A stretch of 64,000 bases of DNA from NCBI GenBank assembly GCA_963576735.1, contig OY755183.1, forward strand, positions 12,233,213 through 12,297,212, given 5' to 3'. The notes beneath the pieces were generated by a model, which saw only the letters and a program-made list of their open reading frames with translations, ran no database searches and was not told the origin of the DNA. Each line of letters starts with the position of its first letter. Position 1 is the stretch's first letter. Shown here in pieces: positions 55,792-64,000 of the stretch. This DNA comes from Bedellia somnulentella (lineage: Eukaryota; Arthropoda; Insecta; Lepidoptera; Bedelliidae). The position numbers and the translations under genes are program-made.

Positions 55792-56470
55792 AGCCAAATG
55801 GCAAAAACGGGACCCTTATAGATTCGTCATGTCTGTCTGTCTGTCCGTCCGTCCGTATGTCACAGCCAGTTTATTCCGAAACTATAAGAACTACATTATT
55901 GAAAATTGGTGCGTAGATGTATTCTGTAAACCGCATTAAGATTTTAAAATAAAATCTGAAAAAAAAAACCAAAATTTTTAGGGTTCCCCATACATAGAAC
56001 TGAAACTCAAAATTTTTTTTTTCATCAAACCTATACGTGTGGGGTATCTATCAAAAGGTATTTGAAAATGATGTTGAGGTTTCTTATATAATTTTTTTTT
56101 CAAAACTGAATAGTTTGCGCGAGAGACTTTTCCAAAGTGGTAAAATGTGTGTCCCCCCCCCGTAACTTCTAAAATATGGGCATGATAAAACTGAAAAAAA
56201 AATATGATGTGTATTACTATACAAACTACTAACGAAAATTGGTTTGAATGAGATCTAGCCAGTAGTTCTATTTTTAAACGTCATAAATCAAATTACTTAC
56301 CTAATTTAATAATTTCACTGAAATATATTACAATAATTTTACTATCACTGGCCTTACGCATAAAACGTGAACCATTGTTTTCCTATAGTAAATGAGTGAT
56401 AAGTAAATAACATTTTAAACTTGTATATTACTATGTTACCTACCTGCTGCTAGTGCTGCTACGGAACCCT
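55792..56470. mobile_element. Repeat bounded by AGGGTTCCGTAG inverted termini
   Basis: AGGGTTCCGTAG at 55792 and CTACGGAACCCT ending at 56470. It includes GGCAAAAACGGGACCC, a (GTCT)n/(GTCC)n stretch, GTATGTCACAGCC and an internal AGGGTTCCCCATAC. I know this sequence type as a dispersed lepidopteran repeat but cannot name its superfamily. No ORF; no target duplication established. Confidence 0.6.
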
Positions 56471-56893
56471 TCATTAGCGAGTCCATCTCGCTCTTGGCCG
56501 CTTTTTTTTGTCGTTAAACTTGCTTATTTTCAGTATCTTTCGATATATAATTATTACAGCATTAATGCAGAATAAAAGCGGCTCATTCAATTAAATAGCA
56601 TCTCGGTTACTATAATGGCACATAATGTATAAATGTAGTTTGAGAGGCTTTCTCTTGATTTGAAAATATTTGTTGGGAAAACGCTTTTAATTGATCTATT
56701 ATAGCCACATACATCCTATGAATATTATTTGAAAGCCATAATACAGTGTAAAAGTTATATGATAGTTGAACAAAATCTTTTACAGAACTGCGGACGCCAT
56801 TTTGCTCAACTGCTGACGCCATTTCGTCGAGTTTGATTGGTAGAGAGAATACGTTAACTTAACCGGTGTTATATATGACTTAAAAGTGGAGTT
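56471..56893. other. No gene seen
   Basis: AT-rich spacer. GAACTGCGGACGCCATTTTGC and CAACTGCTGACGCCATTTCG form a short tandem repeat at 56783-56825. Confidence 0.4.
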
Positions 56894-56903
56894 TTTTTAG
56901 CGA

Positions 56904-57257
56904 CAACCGTGATAGCCCAGTGGGTAGAACACTCGGTTATCGTGCAAACGACGAGTGTTCAAATCCTGGGTCTACACCAATTTGTCTTTTCTAAAGACAT
57001 ATGTGTGGTTAATTTATCATGGTTGTTAACGGTGAGGGAAAACATCGTGAGGAAACCCACATGGCTGAGTTGTACTTAGTCATGTGACAGTGTATTCGTA
57101 CAAAACGGCGATAGGCCTGCCCCCTATCACGTGAGTACACTGTCCATGCACAACGTGGGTAGAGGGTGACAAAGTCACGTGATGTTCAGAAGTATTAGTA
57201 CCTCTACCAACCCCTTCGGGGATATTCGGCGTGAACGTTTATGTTATGTTATGTATG
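56904..57257 (+). repeat. SINE B, reference full-length copy
   Basis: 354 bp bounded by the 10-bp target duplication TTTTTAGCGA (56894-56903, 57258-57267). The head is tRNA-like: GTGATAGCCCAGTGGG (box A) and GTTCAAATCCTGGG (box B). The 3' end reads ACCTCTACCAACCCC, TTCGGGGATATTCGG, CGTGAACGTTTATG, then (TTATG)n. Confidence 0.86.
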
Positions 57258-57717
57258 TTTTTAGCGAAAAGTAAGTAATATGTATTCAAGATTATTACTA
57301 CGTCAACATCGGCTCTCGACACGAGTTAATAGTCAAAATAAATCAGAGAGGGTTGCGTAGAAAATATTCATGCTGCTTAGGATATATGCCAACTATTTAC
57401 TGTCACTTCTTTCAAAAGTAGCTCCGCTTATCATGATTCGGATTAAAGATGACGGAGATAGACCTAAATTTAAAAGTTCTTTTAAGTTAAATGAAAATTT
57501 ATGTGACGAGTTTTTTTTATTTTAAAGAATTTGCACTTCAATTCAACATTTCCCAAGACGCCTTAGAAATTTGTCAACAATTTAGAATAAAGTAATCTCA
57601 CATTAAATGCCAAAAGATGCTAGTACTATTTTGAAGACAAATGCATAATACGAATACGTATTTTCTGTTAAGTCTGGTAATAAAATAGATACACTACAAT
57701 TTATCTATAAACCTACA

Positions 57718-57966
57718 CAGCAGTCGGCTTAGAATAGCACTACCCCATTTCTTCCGGTGGGTGTACGTAAGAGGCGACTAACGGACTTGGGACTTTTTAA
57801 GGGATTTTTGGGCGATGCGGTTGGAGACCCTTCACCAACATCCTTTATTCTACCATCTTTTCCCCACTCAACTTCCAAAAGTGGCTGAGGAATTTATAAT
57901 TTCTCAGCTCTGGCTACCCCTTTTAGGTATTTATAGCCGTGAGTATATGTATGTATGTATGTATGT
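57718..57966 (+). repeat. SINE A, near full length
   Basis: CAGCAGTCGGCTTAGAATAG head and (TATG)4 tail. One of the youngest-looking copies. Confidence 0.82.
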
Positions 57967-57988
57967 TATCTATAACTGAAAAGCCTAA

Positions 57989-58126
57989 CGACCGATTTCT
58001 GACTTGAGTATTCCAGCTGAGAACAACTTAAGTACCGGTCTGTCGCATTGAAATCTTAACAACTGAATGAGACAAAACGATACTTAAGTCGTTCTCAGCT
58101 TGAATACTCAATTCAGAAATAGGGCG
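57989..58126. mobile_element. MITE with TAA target duplication
   Basis: 138 bp. The left arm starts CGACCGATTTCTGACTTGAG and the right arm ends CTCAATTCAGAAATAGGGCG; the arms match imperfectly for about 50 bp (including AGCTGAGAAC and ACTTAAGTA). TAA lies on both sides (57986-57988, 58127-58129). Unrelated in sequence to the 29242 element. Confidence 0.72.
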
Positions 58127-59144
58127 TAACAGTTTATTGTCACTTAAAACAACAGCTTGTAAAATATTTTATTCAAAAAATCTATAATAATACTTCTTGA
58201 ATACCAGTGACCTATGACTTAAATGAAATTTAATATAAATATAAGCTAAAGACAGGGTATTTTAAGTTAATTGGATACTAGGTATTAAAATATGTTATTT
58301 GTCTCAAGTGTTTGCTCACTTGTTCTTAGATAAAGATCTAACATTTTAGGATGAGGAACTCCAATAATAAAATTAGTTGGCGTAACCGTATTTGCATAGA
58401 AATATAATAGTAGGCGTATTTCTATTTCCCGACTAAAAGTTGAGTAAATACTATGTAAAAGCACTTGAGTTTAAACTATTAAATTAATATTGTTTTTGAA
58501 TCATTGATTATGCAGAACTCTTGACGACTTTAATTTCCCACATGAAAATACCTACGGGTAAACTTCAAATAGCTCTGGCGCGTAGAGATGGATAAAATTA
58601 TGTGGCGCGTGTAGAAAATATAAATCTCCCTATATTGGTTAGCTTATCATTTTCACTAGACACAACTTGGTTGCATTCATACGATCTAAGAGTTGAGTGA
58701 TTGCAAAAGCACTTATACGATACATAAGGCGAATGAAAGATTATATCTCGACTTGAAAGCTTAAGTGTGGAATAAAAGCAAACCGATGCGATGGCTACTG
58801 CGTAGCACTCGCTATTCTGACGATTATTTTGCTATTGCTATGATAATCTTACAATATTTACTGCACTTGAAGCTGAAATAAGATCGCCCAAATCCCATTG
58901 TAAGGAAGTGCATCTATAGATCTTTCATACGACATTTTCGTGATCCATCTTACGACTAATTGGTGCAACGGAATTGTGCTGGTGACTTTCTTTCGGTATA
59001 TTTTTGTTAGTTTGGTTAAGACAAACTATTAATATATCTAACAAAACAAAAAACACATTGAACTTCAAAAACTATAATTGCCATGAAAAATATAATTTAT
59101 ATCACGTTACTGTCTTAGGCGGCGTAAATCTATTCTGTTCAGTG
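58127..59144. other. Intergenic, no gene seen
   Basis: Includes the 3' flank of the acyltransferase gene. No AATAAA on minus was found close to its stop codon. Nothing else recognised. Confidence 0.35.
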
Positions 59145-62100
59145 TTACTCAATAATATCTTCTAACTCTGAAGCTTTCTCTTTCATTCTCTCTACATCAG
59201 CGGAATCGCCAGCGATCCCCACATCGGCGACGTAAACTCGAATACATTTGTTGTAATCGGAATTTTTGGGGATAAAAGGTCCTTTCGTCCCGCGCAGCCT
59301 GTGGGCTGGTATCCTACCGATACACCACATCATGCAGTGCTCGGCTATCTTGTAGCTGAAAAATATACATACGAGGGCGGGTCAATAAGTCCGTGACTTT
59401 TTGAATTTCTGACCTCTTTACTGAAACAGCAACACTGCTCCTGTGAACAGGCATCTGTCAGTTGACTCCTGTCTAAATTTTAACTTGCTGCATCAGTTAG
59501 TTTGTGTTTGACAGCTATTTTTACCAGACTACTCACAAATTTGAGGAGAAAATGGAAAAAAGTGAATTTCGTGTGCTTATTAAGCATTATTTCTTGCGAA
59601 AAAAAATCATTACCGAGACCAAGGCTAAGCTTGATAAATACTATGGGGACTCTGCACCATCGATTTCAATGGCAAAAAAGTGGTTTACTGAATTTCGTTG
59701 TGGCCGTAAAAGCACTGAAGATGCCGAACGTCCTGGACGCCCAGTTGAGGTCTCTACACCCGAAACAATCGAAAAAAATCACGATATGGTGTTGGCCGAC
59801 CGAAGGTTGAAAGTGCGAGAAATTTTGGAAGCCGTAGGGATCTCGCATGGCTCAGTGGTTTCAATTTTGAATGATCACTTGGGCATGAGAAAGCTTTCCG
59901 CAAGATGGGTGCCGCGTTTGCTCACAGTCGACCGCAAACAACTTCACAGGAAGGTTTGGCGTTGTTTAATCGCAATGTGGAGGAGTTTTTACGCCGTTTT
60001 GTAACCGTGGACGAAACATGGATCCATCACAACACACCAGAGACCAAACAACAGTCAAAACAGTGGGTTTCTAAGGGTGAATCGGCGCCAAAGAAGGCCA
60101 AGGTGGGTTTGTCAGCCAATAAAGTTATGGCGACTGTTTTTGGGATGGACGCGGGATAATCCACATTGACTACCTACAAAAGGGAAGAACAATCAATGGG
60201 GAATATTATGCCAACTTATTGGACCGATTCCATGACGATTTGAAAAAAAAACCGACCTCATTTGGCCAAGAAAAAAGTTCTTTTCCACCAAGACAATGCA
60301 GGGGTGCACACATGTGCAGTTGCCATGGCAAAAATCCATGAATTGGGCTATGAATTGCTCCCTCTTCCGCCGTATTCTTCAGATTTGGCTCCGAGCGACT
60401 ACTACTTGTTCCCAAACCTGAAGAAATGGCTAGGTGGAAACATTAGGATTTGACTCCAATGATGAAGTCATCTCGCAAACAAAGGCCTATTTTGATTTTT
60501 GAGGACCTCGACAAATCAATTATTTTTTATCAAAAAATCTGTGTTTTATTCCAAAAGTCACGGACTTAGAGACCCATCACCAACAACCTTTATTTTACTA
60601 ACTCTTTCCCACTCAACTTTCTAAAAGTGGCTGAGGAATTTCTAATTCCTTAGCTCTGGGTACCCCTTCTAGGGATTTACAGCCATGAGTATATGCATGC
60701 ATGTATTTCATATAGTTATTGTAAGTGAACTATTGTTAACTCAGCTTTATATTAAATAGACCTTTATCTTAACAATATTTTCGCAAGTCCGTTTTGTGTT
60801 GAGTCCATTTATAAATAATAGTTTCCCCCTAAGTTATCGTATACCACTCAACTTACGAACCTAGTAAAAGATTTAACATTAAGATACTAACTCGTTACTA
60901 TTAACACAGTCCATTCTGGCAATCTTGACTCCTTGCTCTCTGGCTTGTTGCAGCGAGCACTCGGCAAGCTTGGTCGCCAAGCCTTGCCTCCGGAATTGCG
61001 GTAACACTGCTAACATTTTTATCTGGAAATTTTTATTTTATAAGAAGATATTGTATAGATTGATATATCGGTTGGAAAAATCTAACGAGTACTACTCGTC
61101 AGTGTTGGGCAATAAGTAATTGAATTACAAATTACTAATTACAATTACAAAACAAAATTTTAATTACAAATTACAATTACAAAGTAAAGTAATTGTAAAA
61201 TTAAATTAACAATTACAATTATAAAATGAATTTGGTAATTAAAATAATAATTATAGAAATTGATAATTAATTACTTTTTCGAATTATCAATTAATTTTAT
61301 TTAATAAGAAAAACATTTTATCATTCAAATTATCTTTATTTCCGAAATCAGTATAGGTACATTTAAGAGAAATATAAATTAACTTTTATTTTAAATTGGA
61401 TTTTAATACAACTCTCATTTCGAACATTTCGTCGGATAATTTATGTGACTTTGTGACTATGTGCCATAGGCGCGCGCGTATCCCCTGCATCGTACACACG
61501 GAAATGAAATCAAATATGCAGTGCGTTTTATCTGCTCTAAAACAATATGATATTGATAACATAATAGTAATTGAGTAATTGAAATTACTAATTAATATGT
61601 AATTTCAATTAACAATTACTGTTTAATTGGAATTACATGTAATTGCAATTACTTGTATTTAATTACAATTGTAATTGAATTAATATTATTTAATTATTAA
61701 TTAAATTGCAAAAGTAATTAATTACGCCCAACTCTGCTACTCGTACATATATATATTGACATAAACCCTTTATTAACATCTTTGTAAAGTAAATTTAGCA
61801 ATGAGCAAAGAAACACAACTACATAAATCGTAAAAAATGAATTGTCCATTAAAAGATTATGATGTATCAAAGAAAATAAAGTAGAGAAAATATTTTAACC
61901 TACCTCAAATATGTTTTTTTGATCGAATAGTTCCCAAAGATTCGGTTTCTCTTGCAACTGTGCCGAAAACGAGAGAAACTCTTTGACATCACGATTCTGA
62001 AAATAAGTGCCTAGATTAAACTGAAGTATGGCTTTGCCTTCCTCCGTAGCCTAGAGCTTTAAGCTCCAGTTATCACGGGTTTGAGCCCCGGGGGATTAAC

Positions 62101-64000
62101 TAAAATTTAATTTCACCGTAAACTGGGTAACATCGAGCTCTTCGGTGGAGACAAATAAGGGGTGTGTGGATTGGGAAGGACTCAGCATGAACATCAATGG
62201 TGAGTTCATCACGAATATTCGATTTTCTGATGACATTGTGGTTCGGCGTTCGGGAAGCTGCGCCATATCTTCACGTCAAAAATTCTGTAGAGCCTTTGAC
62301 CAATGAGTGACCTACTATGATGACATACAGCTCAGAGACTGGTACTCATGAGTAGACCCCGTTATCTTTGTAGCATTTTGGTGGCAACTGATTTTAGTGA
62401 TGGGGTAATTGATAATAAATTAATCTCTGTTGTCTTTATTATTATTATAATAAAATAGATAAGTAGGTACTTTAATATTTTATATTTTATATATTTACAT
62501 TCATATATTTTATTCAAATTTAATTAATTCAATATTAAACTTTTTACGAACGATGTTAATTTCGCAACGAACGCAATGGACTTTGTCACCGCGAAGTTCT
62601 AGTTCACAATGGTCTTCTATGATTTTATTCATTGTAGTGATAAAAATAATATATTTTTTGCAATACGTGACAAGAAAATTCTAAAACATGTTGTGAAGAT
62701 TGTATGTCAAAGTCACTCTTGACATTGATGCATTTGTCATTTAACGATTAGGTTTATCAAAGAGGTCAACTCTCTAAGTCGATTCAAGTAATTATTAGAA
62801 TTAATTAATTAATAGAATTATAAATTTTATTAAATATTTCTAATGTAATTTTTCAAGAATTTATACTACCTACGCATTTTTTAACTATTAATATTAATAT
62901 AACTTACCCCATCACTAAAATCAGGTGCCACCAAAATGCTACAAAGATAACGGGGTCTACTCATGAGAAGGCTCAAAGTCACCCAAAGGGCTATGAAGGG
63001 AGCTGTGTTGGAAGTTTCACTACGCGATCAAAACCGGAGAGAGAGAGATATATATGAACCGGGGTTACTGACATAGCCCGAGAATTTGCACAACTTAAGT
63101 GGCAATGGGCAGGGCACATAACATGCAGAGTCGACGGCCGTTGGGGTCGAAGGTTCTGGAGTGGTGGCCACGTACCGGACGACGCAGTGTGCGTAGGCCT
63201 CCCACAAGTTGGCCCGACGACTAGGTGAAAGTTGCGTGAACCCATGAGATGAGGGCAGCACAGGACTGGTCTTTGCGGGAGGCCTATTGAGATTATGTCT
63301 ATCTGTGGACGTAATTGCCAATTGGCTGAAGATGATAATGAGGTATGGTCTGGCTTCACAAACTATAAAGTCACAGTCACAACACAGTCCCACATCCCAA
63401 TTCTTTCCGCAGGTTGTATACAAAGCATGTTAATAGTGGGTTATGCATTATAATTTATTTACCAGTCTAAAATTAGCGTAATGCTGTAGATTCCTGACGT
63501 CTTCCCGGCTGCAAGTGAAATTCACACAAATGCCAGCTACGTTGTTGTTCATAGTTTTTGCAATCAATGAATTACCTGTAAATAAGAACCTTTTGTTAGA
63601 ATGTCAAAGATAGTATACTGACCTATCCTTTGCAGTGTGCTGGCGCTAGATTGTAATGGAGCGGAGCTGCCGTGGAACAAAATGATCAACCAACTTTGAA
63701 TGCTTAGGAAATAATTATATAAACTTGTTACAAAAGACTCCTAAGAGATGAGAAAGTGATCCTATTTATATTAGTTATAATTTTCGTGCATTCGTTTCTA
63801 GTAATAAAAAATGTACATTTTTGTCACCTTGTCTCAACAGAGATACTAGGTACTCATCTATAGCTCTGTCATCGCTCAGATCCATGCACTTGGCCTGCAC
63901 CAGGACATGCTCTGGCAAGTAGTGGCTCTTGATAATGTCTATGACTGCATCCTCTTCTTCTACCGTTACTGATGATACTGTGATGTGGTCCAGCTGTAAC
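59145..64000 (-). CDS. GNAT acyltransferase, insect arylalkylamine/dopamine N-acetyltransferase-like (N-terminus beyond window)
   Basis: Exons on minus: 63828-64000 (continues outside), 63463-63575, 61904-61996, 60899-61022 and 59145-59355. The first four join in phase. Residues in order: ITVSSVTVEEEDAVIDIIKS and YLPEHVLVQA; GNSLIAKTMNNNVAGICVN; DVKEFLSFSAQLQEKPNLWE; then the acetyl-CoA-binding motif A, KMLAVLPQFRRQGLATKLAE, with the Q/R-x-x-G-x-A loop, and VKIARMDCVN. The last exon reads YKIAEHCMMWCIGRIPAHRL, GTKGPFIPKN and ends ELEDIIE before TAA at 59145. Such enzymes acetylate dopamine, other arylalkylamines or fatty acyl acceptors, in cuticle sclerotisation and amine inactivation; the substrate cannot be told here. 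The junction into the last exon is odd: donor A|GTAACG and acceptor TTTTTCAG|C are out of phase by one. Its last intron holds a mariner and a SINE A. Confidence 0.82.
59370..60568 (+). mobile_element. Mariner element, right end missing
   Basis: Left inverted repeat from about 59371 (CGAGGGCGGGTCAATAAG, TCCGTGACTTTTT). Near the right, AAAAGTCACGGACTTA is the start of the matching repeat, but it stops at 60568 where a SINE A body begins, so about 14-16 bp of the terminal repeat are lost. It lies in the last intron of the acyltransferase gene, opposite in orientation to it. Confidence 0.85.
59552..60500 (+). pseudogene. Mariner transposase, frameshifted
   Basis: ATG at 59552, preceded by GAGGAGAAA. 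The N-terminal DNA-binding part is intact (MEKSEFRVLIKHYF to ILNDHLGMRKLSARWVPRLL). Three breaks of frame follow: near 59938, near 60130 and in the A-run near 60245. All three metal-binding aspartates of the DD34D triad are still readable in the broken frames: VDETWIHH near 60009, FHQDNAG near 60286, SSDLAPSDYYLF near 60380. The C-terminus after DSNDEVISQTKAYF is cut by a stop and appears shortened. The N-terminus resembles mariners of the cecropia/mellifera type; subfamily not verified. It cannot encode an active enzyme. Confidence 0.86.
60569..60706 (+). repeat. SINE A, 5' truncated, abutting the mariner
   Basis: GAGACCCATCACCAACAACC to CAGCCATGAGTATATGCATG. Its first base directly follows the broken mariner end. 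Confidence 0.76.
61100..61736. mobile_element. Non-autonomous hAT-like element made of AATTAC repeats
   Basis: Ends CAGTGTTGGGCAATAAGTAA and (reversed) CAGAGTTGGGCGTAATTAAT. Perfect 8-bp target duplication CTACTCGT at 61092-61099 and 61737-61744. Both outer parts consist largely of AATTAC/GTAATT repeats. The middle 61380-61560 is less repetitive and has a 60-codon frame without recognisable domain. In an intron of the acyltransferase gene. Confidence 0.85.
62042..62110 (+). repeat. tRNA-like SINE head
   Basis: CTCCGTAGCCTAGAGC (box A-like) and ACGGGTTTGAGCCCCGGGGG (box B), as in SINE D heads. The body that follows is not clearly SINE D. Confidence 0.5.
62150..63345 (+). pseudogene. RTE-type LINE, RT core and C-terminal end, split by a hAT-like MITE
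   Basis: The left piece to 62352 reads GLSMNINGEFITNIRFSDDIVV, the region around the catalytic FADD box with Ser in place of Ala. The right piece from 62968 reads RLKVTQRAMKGAVLEVSLRD, QLKWQWAGHITCR, then GRPIEIMSICGRNCQLAEDD across the ORF end. The piece ends AATTGGCTGAAGATGATAATG, the usual 3' end of these LINEs. Frames are broken several times. Intron of the acyltransferase gene, opposite strand. Confidence 0.75.
62353..62959. mobile_element. hAT-like MITE with 56-bp inverted repeats, inserted in the RTE LINE
   Basis: The left arm 62353-62408 starts TAGACCCCGTTATCTTTGTA and the right arm 62904-62959 is its complement with one mismatch. Target duplication CTCATGAG, 8 bp, at 62345-62352 and 62960-62967. 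607 bp, AT-rich interior, no ORF. Confidence 0.85.

Noticed and set aside
62991..63423. Two long minus-strand frames (122 and 131 codons)
   Set aside because: They are antisense to the RTE LINE C-terminal region, whose + frame matches a known LINE ending.
1..64000. CRISPR array, bacterial operon, viral integration or toxin locus
   Set aside because: No evenly spaced direct repeats with unique spacers, no prokaryotic gene layout, and no viral or toxin gene was recognised; the RT and transposase remnants belong to ordinary LINE and mariner elements.

Overview
The window is AT-rich, intron- and transposon-dense nuclear DNA of a lepidopteran insect (moth or butterfly). The evidence is: (i) split insect genes with GT-AG introns; (ii) Helitrons whose ends (TC[T/C]ATACT... 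and ...CTAG|T) match those familiar from Lepidoptera; (iii) about 40 copies of one microsatellite-tailed short retroposon, plus three tRNA-headed SINE families; (iv) mariner, hAT-like, RTE-like and other LINE remnants. No rRNA operon, CRISPR array or bacterial-type operon was seen.

Genes. Three host genes can be supported. (1) A small unrecognised protein gene on + with two coding exons (10630-10784 and 32348-32654). The exons are separated by a 21.6-kb intron packed with repeats and join exactly in phase to give 153 aa with one hydrophobic segment. (2) Palmitoyl-protein thioesterase 1 (PPT1) on +, complete in five coding exons from 42385 to 54967 (295 aa, catalytic Ser/Asp/His all present). 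It has two degenerate extra copies of exon 3, and Helitrons lie 20-30 nt upstream of two of its splice acceptors. (3) The 3' part of a GNAT acyltransferase of the insect arylalkylamine/dopamine N-acetyltransferase type on -, in five exons between 64000 (open at the window edge) and 59145. A broken mariner sits in its last intron and the last splice junction does not obviously keep phase.

Layout. 1-800: 5'-truncated LINE reverse transcriptase on -. 800-10.4 kb: repeats only. 10.4-33.2 kb: the small gene and its repeat-filled intron. 33.2-42.2 kb: intergenic, including a Helitron that contains a hAT-like element that in turn contains a second hAT-like element. 42.2-55.2 kb: PPT1. 55.2-59.1 kb: intergenic repeats. 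59.1-64 kb: the acyltransferase gene, with mariner, a hAT-like MITE, and an RTE-type LINE split by another hAT-like MITE in its introns.

The most informative structure is in the mobile DNA. The LINE fragments and at least two, probably three, unrelated SINE families end in one common 3' module: a CCCC-loop-GGGG hairpin, then GGCGTGAGTATA, then a 4- or 5-nt microsatellite. This suggests they share one LINE machinery. A short tRNA-headed SINE occurs three times as a 5'-inverted insertion flanked by target-site duplications. Five non-autonomous elements keep perfect 8-bp target duplications.
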